A DNA stretch of 64,000 nucleotides from Streptomyces sp. WZ-12 (GTDB taxonomy: Bacteria > Actinomycetota > Actinomycetes > Streptomycetales > Streptomycetaceae). The notes beneath the pieces are model-generated. The model had not been told where the DNA came from. It saw nothing but the letters and a program-made list of their open reading frames with translations, and made no database searches. The stretch lies in contig NZ_CP118574.1 in NCBI RefSeq assembly GCF_028898845.1, positions 8,977,001 to 9,041,000 on the forward strand. Direction: 5' to 3'. A program made the translations under genes and the position numbers. Positions 1-7,963 of the stretch are shown here, piece after piece; the first letter of the stretch is position 1; the number at the start of each line of letters is the position of its first letter.

Positions 1-1318
1 ACCGCCCGTCTCGGGGCAGCGCGTAGCCCGCGATGCCGGTGAGGGCCGCGTGCCGCACGGTCTCCGCCAGCGCGTCGCGGAGCAACTCCTGGACGAACCC
101 CATCGTCCGGAGCCGCTCCCGCGCCACCTCGCCGACCGGCCCCTGCCAGTTCTCGTCGTCGATGTGCAGGGTGAGTTCAGGCAGCGTCACGGTGGCGTTG
201 GGGCGGTCGGGGTCCACGGTGATGCGCACGTCGGCGAGGCGTGCGGAGCAGTCGCCGACGTGGAGCGTGTCGGTCGCCGGCGGTTGCCGATGTGCCTTGC
301 GGCGGTAGACGCCCTTGCCGAACTCGCGGATGCCGGAGCGCTGTTCGCCGGAGAGCGGCAGCCAGTCCTCGGGTTCGTCCTCCGCGGCCAGGGCGTAGGT
401 GCCCTGCGCCAACGCGGTGTAGCGGGCGAGCTCCTCGTCCGAGGTGGTCGGTAGCTCGCCGGAGTGCCGGTCAATGGCCGCGTAGACGTCCTGCTGGGAC
501 ATCGGGGGGCCGGCCACCTCCGTTTGGCCCGCGTCGCTCTGGACCGTCTTGGCGAAGTTCTGCGCTGCCTTGGCGGCATCGGTGTACTTCTGCCGCTGGT
601 CGGGATCCGTCGCGTCCTCCGCCATGAAGGTGAGGGTGGTGGCGATGTTGTTCTGCTGCCTGAACGCGTGCTTGTTGTACGTAACGTCGGTGTCCGGATC
701 ACGCCAGTCATTGATCGCGGGCTGGGCGTTGAGCGACGCCCCCGGGTCCGTCGCGGTGTAGGTGTGCTCCGAGGCCCGTCGGGTGACGCCGCCCTCGCTC
801 CACACCTGCCGGAGCCCGTAGGTGTCGTCCGGATCGTCGAACGCGGCGTAGTAACTCTCGTTGTGCTGTCCGTACTGGATGAGCAACTGCTGCCCGTTCT
901 CGCTCCGCATCAGTTGGTCGCGGTGCCGGTCGGCTCGGTCGCGCCACTTGCCAAGGGTGTCCGGGTCCGGCGGGTCGTGCGGGGCGGGCGCGCGACTGGC
1001 GGCGGGGAGGGTCGGCCGCCTGGCCTCCTCGGAGAGCGGGCGCAGGTTGCCGGCGGTGTCGAGGTCGCGGATCTCGTCGGGACGGGCGTCGAGCGCGTAC
1101 CGGCCGGTGAGGACGAGCGCCGGTATGCGGTACGTGCCCTGCCGCCCGTCGACGGCCTCCGGCCGCCCCTCGGCCTGGACTTGGAGCGCGCCGAAACGGA
1201 TGCTGAGGGAGCCGGTGGGGTAGTCGACGGTGTCTGGCATCCGCACGGTGCGGGCGAGCGGATAGCCGGGGGTGTCGGCGAGATACAGGGGTTGGGCTTC
1301 GGGGTGCGGGGAGCTCAC
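1..1318 (-). CDS. Unrecognised protein of the TULIP-like cluster, C-terminus beyond left edge
   Basis: An open minus-strand frame starts at a GTG (1316-1318) and runs without a stop to the left edge, giving 439 visible codons, so the gene is partial. Wobble usage is typical of a coding Streptomyces frame. There is no signal peptide or membrane segment; the protein is acidic and rich in Asp, Tyr and Asn, with a beta-rich stretch near residues 360-400 (LHVGDCSARLADVRITV). It lies 45 bp downstream of the 1364-1732 gene on the same strand, so it probably shares a transcript with the two TULIP-like genes before it. I do not recognise the family. By position it may be a partner of those proteins, but that is inference only. 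Confidence 0.6.
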   Translation of the reverse strand, partial: MSSPHPEAQPLYLADTPGYPLARTVRMPDTVDYPTGSLSIRFGALQVQAEGRPEAVDGRQGTYRIPALVLTGRYALDARPDEIRDLDTAGNLRPLSEEARRPTLPAASRAPAPHDPPDPDTLGKWRDRADRHRDQLMRSENGQQLLIQYGQHNESYYAAFDDPDDTYGLRQVWSEGGVTRRASEHTYTATDPGASLNAQPAINDWRDPDTDVTYNKHAFRQQNNIATTLTFMAEDATDPDQRQKYTDAAKAAQNFAKTVQSDAGQTEVAGPPMSQQDVYAAIDRHSGELPTTSDEELARYTALAQGTYALAAEDEPEDWLPLSGEQRSGIREFGKGVYRRKAHRQPPATDTLHVGDCSARLADVRITVDPDRPNATVTLPELTLHIDDENWQGPVGEVARERLRTMGFVQELLRDALAETVRHAALTGIAGYALPRDGR

Positions 1319-1363
1319 GGTCGTCTCCTGCGGTGAGTCGGGCCGGTGGATGGCGCGGGCGGG

Positions 1364-1732
1364 TCAGGAGACGTCTGCGGTCCCGCTGATCAGGAGCATG
1401 TCGTCGTGGGCGCCCAACTCCGGTGATGTCAGGCGGACATGAACCGTCGCCTCGCCGATCGGGATGTCACAGCCGATCGGCTGGTCGAGAGGGATGTCCG
1501 GGGTCAGGCCCTTGACCTTGTCCTTGACGATGCCTGGGGCCGCCAGGGCCAGGCCGTTGACCAGGCCCGCCAGTACGTCGGAGAGCGCCGTTTGCGGATG
1601 GAAGATGACGCTGTTCAGTTCGAGGTCCGTCACCTTCACGGTGAGGGCGGCGTCCGTGAGGCCGGTTGCCTGGACCGTGACCACGGGCGAAGGCGGGTCG
1701 TAGCTGACGTCGAACTCGATGGGGGCGGACAT
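1364..1732 (-). CDS. Small TULIP-like protein, matches C-terminal part of the 3357-4643 protein
   Basis: 122 aa, starting at the ATG at 1732 behind an AGGAGAAG ribosome binding site. By eye it aligns with the last ~115 residues of the plus-strand protein at 3357-4643: a beta segment beginning with a DPPSPVVTV/DPTVTLTL motif, a central amphipathic stretch (DVLAGLVNGLALAAPGIVKD) and a PDIPLDQPIG/PAIPIDVDPI motif followed by an edge strand. It has no signal peptide. It sits 166 bp downstream of the 309-aa gene 1899-2828, which matches the N-terminal part of the same plus-strand protein, so the two minus genes look like a split version. A tubular lipid-binding (TULIP/P47) fold is an inference from the beta/amphipathic pattern, not from a database match. 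Confidence 0.7.
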   Translation of the reverse strand: MSAPIEFDVSYDPPSPVVTVQATGLTDAALTVKVTDLELNSVIFHPQTALSDVLAGLVNGLALAAPGIVKDKVKGLTPDIPLDQPIGCDIPIGEATVHVRLTSPELGAHDDMLLISGTADVS

Positions 1733-1898
1733 GCAGGTGCTTCTCCTGAGTGGTTGGCCAAGTGACGGGGCGAAGCCATCGACTGGGTGGCCGACTGGCT
1801 GATCGATCGACCGCCCGACTGAGAACGGCCGGGGGAATGACCGGGCGGGTGACCGAGTGAGGTGAGGCGACGAGCCCGGTGACGAGGGCGCGCACCGG

Positions 1899-2828
1899 TC
1901 AGGACTCGTGCCCCGCCTTGGACAGGGCGCAACCGCCGCTGCCGTCCGGGGAGATGGGAACGAGGTCGAGTTCGGCGTGCCAGTCGATGTCGACCCCGGC
2001 CGAGGCGGTGGTCGGGTCGGCGCCGACCGTCAGGTCCTTGGCCCGCCGGAAGGTCGCGTCCCACCGGGCCGAGGCGACGAAGCGGATGGTCCGGTCGTCC
2101 TTGGCCAGTTGGTGGTTCTCGTACTGCCTGACCGTGGCCGTCAGGAGCGTGGTCAGCAGGCCCTTGCTGACCAGGGTGAACACCTGCTTGTCCGTGGGCC
2201 AGTCGACGGGATCGGCGCGCAGCGTCGGCGGCTTCCCCACCTGGGCGGTCGACGCGAGCACCAGATGGGTGGGGAGGACGTCCGCGCGCACGAGGTTCAG
2301 GGTGACGGTCTGGCCGAAGAGGCTCTGAGCCGGGATCTTCAGCCCTTTGAGCAGGGTCGCACCCTGGTCGAGGAGGGTGGGGACGACGAGGTTCTTGATG
2401 ATGATGGTGGTCGGGTTGGCCGGCCAGTCCTCCAGCCAGGCGCCCAGGGGGACGACCGTGATGCCGCCGTCGTCCAGCTTGAGTTGGAGGGCCACCGAGA
2501 CCTTGCCGGAGACCTGGGGGAGTGGCGCGCCCCCCACCTTGCAGTCCACCTGCAACCGTTCGGCGACGAACTGGAGCACGCCGGACTCCGGGAGGACGCT
2601 GACATCGTCAGCCTTGACCATCTTCCCCCAGAGTTCCTCGTCCGGTGGGGCAAGGACGAGAGAGGGGGCGACGAGGAAGTCCCAACCGAAGGTGTAGTCC
2701 GTCCCCTCGACGGTCTTCTCCGCGCTGCCCCGGAACGCGTCACGATGTTGCTGATAGGCCGCCTGGAGACCGGAGTTGATGGCGTCGGCGCCGACTCCGA
2801 CCGCGAGATCGAAAGGTGAGTCGTTCAC
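1899..2828 (-). CDS. TULIP/P47-like protein, matches N-terminal part of the 3357-4643 protein
   Basis: 309 aa from the GTG at 2828; a GTG at 2849 would add seven residues, but 2828 aligns with the start of the paralogue. It shares an ordered set of motifs with the plus-strand gene at 3357: FDLAVGVGADAIN near the N-terminus, FGWDFLVAPSLVLAPP (compare VTWDVKTAPVFDLTPP), IIIKNLVVPTLLDQ (compare VILDNVVLPAVLDQ) and DWPTDKQVF (compare AWPTSPFF). The T-x-GWD-x-V motif resembles the N-terminus of the Clostridium P47 toxin-cluster protein as I remember it. No signal peptide or membrane segment is present. Probable function is lipid or hydrophobic-ligand binding, possibly as part of a complex with the neighbouring gene products; this is inference at low certainty. 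Confidence 0.7.
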   Translation of the reverse strand: MNDSPFDLAVGVGADAINSGLQAAYQQHRDAFRGSAEKTVEGTDYTFGWDFLVAPSLVLAPPDEELWGKMVKADDVSVLPESGVLQFVAERLQVDCKVGGAPLPQVSGKVSVALQLKLDDGGITVVPLGAWLEDWPANPTTIIIKNLVVPTLLDQGATLLKGLKIPAQSLFGQTVTLNLVRADVLPTHLVLASTAQVGKPPTLRADPVDWPTDKQVFTLVSKGLLTTLLTATVRQYENHQLAKDDRTIRFVASARWDATFRRAKDLTVGADPTTASAGVDIDWHAELDLVPISPDGSGGCALSKAGHES

Positions 2829-3356
2829 CCCGCCATCCAAGGGCACCACGGGGCGGCCGGACCACAGCTTCCCGTGCGCTGTCGCAAAGCAACGCCCCGG
2901 CGATTCCGAACAAGCCGCCCTCCGCGCGGGCGGGTTGCGGCGAAGGGCCGATCCCCTACCGTCGGTTACGCGCCGTGACCAGCCGCGTCGGCCTCGGCCC
3001 GCACCATGCCTGGGACAGGCATTCGATCGACGGATCTGGCTAACTCGTAGAAAAACCAGGGGTGTTACCGGCCCCGTCGACGCATCCGGAGGCGTTCGCC
3101 GGTGCGTATATGAGACCGTCTTGCCGGATCGGTGGCACCGGATCGATGATGTGAGGCCGTCGCCGGCGACGGGGCGTCACCGGAGGTGGGGTCCGTGGGA
3201 TGAGGCTGTCTGGCCTCGGGCCAGAACCCCATCCCCGTCCCCGGGAGAGAACCCCAACCTCAGCCCCAACCCCAACCCCATCACCGTCCCCATCTCCAAG
3301 TGGGCATCCCATCCCCACCGTCCACCCCCATCTCCACAGGCAGAGGGAGTCACGGC
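2829..3356. promoter_or_regulatory. Divergent intergenic region of the TULIP-like genes
   Basis: 528 bp separate the divergent starts at 2828 and 3357. I see no gene in it. The right-hand part (about 3225-3350) is a pyrimidine-rich, low-complexity tract built of CCCC runs spaced by AA or AT, unlike the rest of the window. The purine-rich strand contains four runs of four G (see 3252-3279). A GAGGGAGT ribosome binding site lies directly before the ATG at 3357. Both promoters must lie here, but I cannot assign -10/-35 boxes with confidence. Confidence 0.5.
3252..3279 (-). repeat. Four G4 tracts, potential G-quadruplex
   Basis: On the minus strand this reads G4-TT-G4-TT-G4 followed by an 8-nt loop and a fourth G4, from CCCC runs at 3252-3255, 3264-3267, 3270-3273 and 3276-3279. 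Four runs of four G with short loops satisfy the usual intramolecular quadruplex pattern. It lies in the divergent promoter region of the TULIP-like genes, about 80 bp upstream of the ATG at 3357. Confidence 0.6.
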
Positions 3357-4643
3357 ATGAGTTACGACCTTGCGGTCGGAGCAGACGTCGGCATCGTCAA
3401 CAGGGTGGCCGAGGAGGTGTACTCCCAGCTGTATCCCCGGTACTTCACCGGCTCCCAGCCGTACGACGCGGGAGGCACTCCCGTGACGGTGACCTGGGAC
3501 GTCAAGACCGCCCCCGTCTTCGACCTCACCCCGCCCACGTACTCCGAGGAGGAGTTACGCGCGCGCTTCACCGAGGGCGGCGCCGGACGGTTCACCCAGG
3601 CCGAGGTGGCGGAGTACGCGGCCGCCCTGCGCACCTCGCTGGACGGGAGCACCTTCCACGCCATCCTGCACCAGGTCCACATCACCGTCGACACCGGCGG
3701 CGGGGACCCGGTGGAAGCGGACGCCACCGTGACCGTGGACGTCCAGGTCAGCACGTCCGCCTCCGGCCTGCTCACCCTGGACCCCATCAAGGCCACGGCC
3801 AGCGACACCGGCCACGTGCAGAAGGTCATCCTGGACAACGTGGTGCTGCCCGCCGTCCTGGACCAGTCCCGGCAGGTCCTCTCGGGCATCCAACTGCCCA
3901 AGCCGGACATCCCGCTGCTGGACCTGTCGGTGCCGGTCCCCGTCATCCAGCCGCAGCGGGCCGTGGCCGCCATGAACCTGGTCGAGCACGGCCTCCCCCA
4001 GCCACCGTTCCCGGACGCCTGGCCGACCAGTCCGTTCTTCGCCCTGCTCGGTGAGGACACCGTCCGGCGGATCGCCGAGGCCGCCACCGCACACCTCGAA
4101 GGGCAGACCTTTCCCGCCGACGACTCCAAGAACTTCGGGGTCGGCACCGGCTACTACAAGGCCACGATCGCCGTTCACCACGTGCAGTGCGAGATCCTGG
4201 ACACCGAGATCCCCACCGTGCGGGTGCACGCCGCCGTCACCGGAAGCGGCAGCGCCGGCATCAACTGGTTCTGGGGCGGCTCCACGGACGCGTTCTACGA
4301 CCTGGGACTGGAGCCCGACCCCACCGTCACGCTCACTCTGACGATGGACGGGACCACGCTCAAGGCCAAGACGGACAGCGTGAGTTCCTTCGACCTCAAG
4401 ATCTATCCGCACGGCGACATCGTCAGCGTCATCGCCTCCTGGGTGGCCAACGCCCTCTCGTCCACCCTCGGACGGCTCGTCGGCGACGCGCTCCAGGGCA
4501 TCGAGTTCACCTTGGGCAGCCTCCCCGCCATCCCCATCGACGTGGACCCGATCCACCTCGACGTGACCCCGACCGGCCTGACCCTCGGTCGCTTCGGCGA
4601 CGACCTGTCCCTCCAAGGCGACGTCTCCCTCAGCAAGCGGTAG
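3357..4643 (+). CDS. Two-part TULIP/P47-like protein
   Basis: 428 aa, with an ATG preceded by GAGGGAGT. The N-terminal ~310 residues align with the minus-strand protein at 1899-2828 and the last ~115 with the protein at 1364-1732, so this is the one-piece version of that pair. Beta-strand-rich segments with alternating hydrophobic residues flank long amphipathic helices (for example VSVIASWVANALSSTLGRLV near the C-terminus), as in tubular lipid-binding proteins. There is no signal peptide. One in-frame TTA leucine codon (3555-3557, residue 67) would make translation depend on the bldA tRNA, suggesting late or developmental expression. The TULIP/P47 assignment is inferred from pattern and motifs; an unrelated beta-barrel fold remains possible. 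Confidence 0.75.
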   Translation: MSYDLAVGADVGIVNRVAEEVYSQLYPRYFTGSQPYDAGGTPVTVTWDVKTAPVFDLTPPTYSEEELRARFTEGGAGRFTQAEVAEYAAALRTSLDGSTFHAILHQVHITVDTGGGDPVEADATVTVDVQVSTSASGLLTLDPIKATASDTGHVQKVILDNVVLPAVLDQSRQVLSGIQLPKPDIPLLDLSVPVPVIQPQRAVAAMNLVEHGLPQPPFPDAWPTSPFFALLGEDTVRRIAEAATAHLEGQTFPADDSKNFGVGTGYYKATIAVHHVQCEILDTEIPTVRVHAAVTGSGSAGINWFWGGSTDAFYDLGLEPDPTVTLTLTMDGTTLKAKTDSVSSFDLKIYPHGDIVSVIASWVANALSSTLGRLVGDALQGIEFTLGSLPAIPIDVDPIHLDVTPTGLTLGRFGDDLSLQGDVSLSKR

Positions 4644-4719
4644 CGAGAGCCGGTGCGGGGCCGTGGGGCCCATCGACAAGGCGCGCGAGGCAGCCACTGG
4701 CGAGGGGACGCCTCCCCTG

Positions 4720-4850
4720 TCGCTGCAACTCGGTTGGGACTTGGCCGGCATCGTCGTCGACGGCGGGGCAGCGGGCTGCGCGCGGGGGAGCGCGTCATGG
4801 CGGTGTCGCACCAACCCGGCTCCGGCCGCGGGACCTGGGCGGCCCACAAC
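4720..4850 (+). pseudogene. Remnant of a zinc-type alcohol dehydrogenase/quinone reductase
   Basis: Two short fragments in different frames recall consecutive motifs of medium-chain dehydrogenases: LGWDLAGIVVDGG (from about 4728) and then, after a frame change near 4778, LRAGERVMAVSHQPGSGRGT (about 4777-4838). The family normally reads GWDLAGVV...G..F..GDRV in one frame. The fragment has neither a proper start nor the Rossmann domain, and it is squeezed into the 221 bp between the TULIP-like gene and a convergent hypothetical gene. I read it as a decayed gene piece. Confidence 0.45.
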
Positions 4851-4864
4851 GGCCCAACGGAGTC

Positions 4865-5398
4865 CTACCGGTCCACCCACTCGCGCAACAGCCTCTCCCG
4901 CTCCGCGCTCCGCGACGATCCGTCCTCCCAGGCACGGCCCCACTCCGCCATCGCCGCGAGCGTCGTGGCCATCGTCGCGGCGCCCTCAGTGAGACGGGAC
5001 AGGAGGGCTCGGGAGAGGTCGATCTCTGTCTGGGAGTAGCCGTTGGCCGCGGCTACGTAGGCCGTCAACTCGTGCGCGCCGTCCGGTGTTTCCACGCCCA
5101 CCATCAACGTCGGAGGGGTATCGGTCGCCCGGTCCGGGACCGTGTCCATGGCGGCCGCGTTCATCGCCATGTGCAGAGCGACGTTCGTGACCGCGCCGAC
5201 CCGCCGCAGCAGGGACCTCACGGGGGCGTCCGCCACCGTCAGCGCGTGCACGTCCTCCCACAGGTAGAGACCGGACTGGCCTTCACCGAGGGCCACCACG
5301 CCCTCGGAGGTCAGGCGCACGCCGCGAGTCGCACCGAACGGCTTCGCGCCCACGTACACATCGCCCTCGGCGATCCAGAACAGGCCCACCATGGCCAT
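4865..5398 (-). CDS. Conserved-looking hypothetical protein
   Basis: 177 aa from the ATG at 5398, with a GGGGGAAG sequence about 10 nt upstream; an in-frame ATG at 5392 is an alternative. The N-terminal half is beta-rich (GLFWIAEGDVYVGAKPFGAT) and resembles a small PH-like or lipocalin-like barrel. The middle is rich in Ala and Met (VALHMAMNAAAMDTV), and the C-terminus is an amphipathic, charged helix ending in LLREWVDR. There is no signal peptide or convincing membrane helix. It is transcribed alone or with htpG upstream, across a 278-bp gap holding strong inverted repeats. I cannot assign a function. Confidence 0.7.
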   Translation of the reverse strand: MAMVGLFWIAEGDVYVGAKPFGATRGVRLTSEGVVALGEGQSGLYLWEDVHALTVADAPVRSLLRRVGAVTNVALHMAMNAAAMDTVPDRATDTPPTLMVGVETPDGAHELTAYVAAANGYSQTEIDLSRALLSRLTEGAATMATTLAAMAEWGRAWEDGSSRSAERERLLREWVDR

Positions 5399-5588
5399 TG
5401 GTTGCTCACTTCCCCCATGACGGCACGGCCGTCATCTCCCACACCAAACGATCAGGTCGTCCACCGTAACGTCGGAAGAGGGCGGAAAGTTTCCGTAGGT
5501 TTTCGTTTCCGCTCGCGATCTTTCATCGTCGGCGAGGTGCACCCCGGCGTGCGCAAGACGTCCACGCGCAGGTCCTTCACAGGACTTC

Positions 5589-5669
5589 GAGCCGGCGGCC
5601 CGCCCAGCACCCCAGGGGCGACCCTGAGGCTGCCCCTGAGACAGGCCGCCGGCTCCCGACGAAGCCGGC
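5589..5669. terminator. Nested inverted repeats downstream of htpG
   Basis: A 12-bp perfect inverted repeat pairs GAGCCGGCGGCC (5589-5600) with GGCCGCCGGCTC (5644-5655). Overlapping it, GCCGGCT (5648-5654) pairs with AGCCGGC (5663-5669) over an 8-nt loop. The two hairpins share the 5648-5654 segment and are mutually exclusive. They begin 8 bp downstream of the htpG stop, so transcription termination is the likeliest role. Confidence 0.55.
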
Positions 5670-5676
5670 CTACGAG

Positions 5677-7614
5677 CTACAGCGCGCGCTCCAGACGCTC
5701 CGCCATCAGCTTGACGAACCGCGCAGGTTCCTTCGGCTGGCCGCCCTCGGCGAGCAGCGCCAGGCCGTGCAGCAGCTCGGCGGTCTCGGTCAGCGCCGTG
5801 CGGTCCTCGCGCTCCTTGTACGCCTCGTTGAGGCCCTTCACCAGCGCGTGAGCCGGGTTGAGCTCCAGGATCCGCTTGGCGCGCGGCACTTCCTGGCCCA
5901 TCGCGCGGTACATGTTCTCCAGCGCCGCCGTCGGGTCGTTCGCGTCGGAGACGACGCAGGCCGGGGAGACGGTGAGGCGGGAGGACAGGCGCACGTCCTT
6001 GATGTCCTCGTCCAACTGCTCCTTCATCCAGCCGAGCAGCCCGGCGTACTCATCGGCCTGCTTCTCCCGCTCCTCGCCGGAGGTCTTCTCGTCCTCCCCA
6101 TCGAGGTCGAGCTGCCCCTTGGCGACGGACCGCAGCGACTTGCCCTCGAACTCGCCGATGGCGTCGACCCACACCTCGTCCACCGGGTCGGTGAGCAGCA
6201 GCACCTCGATGCCCCGGTCCCGGAACGCCTCCATGTGCGGGGAGTTCTCGATGGCCTGCCGGGACTCGCCGGTCAGGTAGTAGATGACGTCCTGACCGTC
6301 CTTCATCCGCTCCACGTACTGCTTGAGCGTGGTCGGCTCGGTGTCGTCGTGCGTGCTCGCGAACGACGCGACGGCGAGGATGGCCTCCTGGTTCTCCGGC
6401 TCGGTGACCAGCCCCTCCTTCAGGACCGCGCCGAACTCCCGCCAGAACGTGGCGTACCGCTCCTGGTCCTTGCCCATCATCTCCTTGACGGTGGACAGCA
6501 CCTTCTTCGTCAACCGGCGCCGCATCCGCTCGATCTGACGGTCCTGCTGGAGGATCTCGCGGGAGACGTTGAGCGAGAGGTCCGCCGCGTCGACGACGCC
6601 CTTGACGAAGCGGAGGTACGGCGGCAGCAGCGCCTCGCAGTCGTCCATGATGAACACGCGCTTGACGTAGAGCTGCACCCCACGCTTGTACTCCCGCGTG
6701 AACAGGTCGTGGGGAGCGTGCGCCGGCAGGAACAACAGGGCCTGGTACTCGAAGGTGCCCTCCGCCTGGAGTCGGATCGTCTCCAGCGGCTCGCGCCAGT
6801 CATGGCCGATGTGCTTGTACAGCTCGTGGTACTCGTCCTCGGACACCTCGTCGCGCGAACGCGCCCACAGCGCCTTGGTGGAGTTGAGCGTCTCGGGTTC
6901 GGGCGCCTTGCCGCCCTCACTGCCCTCGGCGTCCTCGTCGCCCTCGCCGGTCGCGGCGGGAGCCTCGGCCGCCATCCGGATGGGCCAGGTGATGAAGTCC
7001 GAGTAGCGCTTGATGATCTCCTTGATCTTCCACGGGGAGGTGTAGTCGTGGAGCTGGTTCTCCGGGTCGGCCGGCTTGAGGTGGAGCGTGACCGAGGTGC
7101 CCTGCGGCGCGCCCTCGACCGCCTCCAGGGTGTACGTGCCCTCGCCCCGCGACGACCAACGGGTGCCCTGGCCCTCGCCGGCCCGCCGGGTCACCAGGGT
7201 GACCTCGTCCGCCACCATGAAGCCGGAGTAGAACCCGACGCCGAACTGGCCGATGAGCCCCTCCTCCCCGGCCGCGTCCTTGGCCTCCCGCAGCTCCTGG
7301 AGGAACTTCGCGGTGCCCGAGTTGGCGATCGTGCCGATGAGTTGGCCGACTTCGTCGTACGACATCCCGACACCGTTGTCCCGCACGGTCAGCGTGCGGG
7401 CGTCCTTGTCGATGTCGATCTCGACGTGCAGATCGGACACGTCGGCGTCGAGCGCATCGTCCTTCAACTTCTCCAGACGCAGCTTGTCCAGTGCGTCGGA
7501 GGCGTTGGAGACGAGCTCCCGCAAGAAGACGTCTTTGTTCGAGTAGACCGAGTGGATCATCAACTGCAGCAGCTGACGGGCCTCTACCTGAAACTCAAAG
7601 GTTTCGGTCGGCAT
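5677..7614 (-). CDS. htpG: Molecular chaperone HtpG (Hsp90)
   Basis: 645 aa from the ATG at 7614 (MPTETFEFQ); the frame stays open upstream, but this start matches the family N-terminus. It is a cytoplasmic ATP-dependent Hsp90 dimer assisting folding and repair of client proteins. The N-terminal GHKL ATPase shows [15 protein letters not shown], the DNGVGM lid motif and [15 protein letters not shown]. The charged linker (about residues 225-245) is Glu/Gly-rich, followed by the middle domain with NVSREILQQ and a C-terminal dimerisation domain. Length is standard. It stands alone on its strand; the 349-bp region upstream to the divergent nitroreductase shows no CIRCE or HAIR element that I can recognise. 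Confidence 0.97.
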
Positions 7615-7963
7615 GTTCGCGCGTACCTCACAGGTCCTGTTTTGTCGGAACTGGCGGCAGCCACTGTAAAACACCACGTCAGGGCGGCGGGAGCGTTCTG
7701 TGAGCCTTGGGCTTCAGATCGGCCGCCGAAACCCCCAAAACCCCTCAAAGTCCCGTTGCGGTGCCGGCCGGTCTGCCGAAACCGTCAAGTACCGGGCCCG
7801 CGTCCGGCCTACCGAGCCGCGGGCCACCCAGCCCCCAGTCAGGGCCCTACGACCCCTGACGCCAACGCCCGGGCCCCGCAACCCTGGAGCGGACCCTGCC
7901 GATACCACCGCCGTGCCGAGCCCTGCTTCTCCGGCGCGGACCGAACCACCCGGGAGGCACCCC
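7615..7963. promoter_or_regulatory. Divergent htpG / nitroreductase intergenic region
   Basis: 349 bp between divergent starts. Its htpG-proximal part contains TGTTTT (from about 7636) and AAAACA (to about 7672) facing each other around a TGGCGGCAGCCA core, a weak extended dyad that could be an operator. No gene is evident; the frame open from 7700 into the nitroreductase has proline/arginine-rich, non-coding-like composition before 7964. Confidence 0.35.

Noticed and set aside
464..1336. A 290-codon plus-strand frame at the left edge
   Set aside because: Shadow of the minus-strand partial gene, which has the better wobble pattern and an uninterrupted frame to the edge.
3225..3350. CRISPR or tandem repeat array in the C-rich tract
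   Set aside because: Repeats are only 5-6 bp low-complexity CCCCAA/CCCCAT units without spacers.
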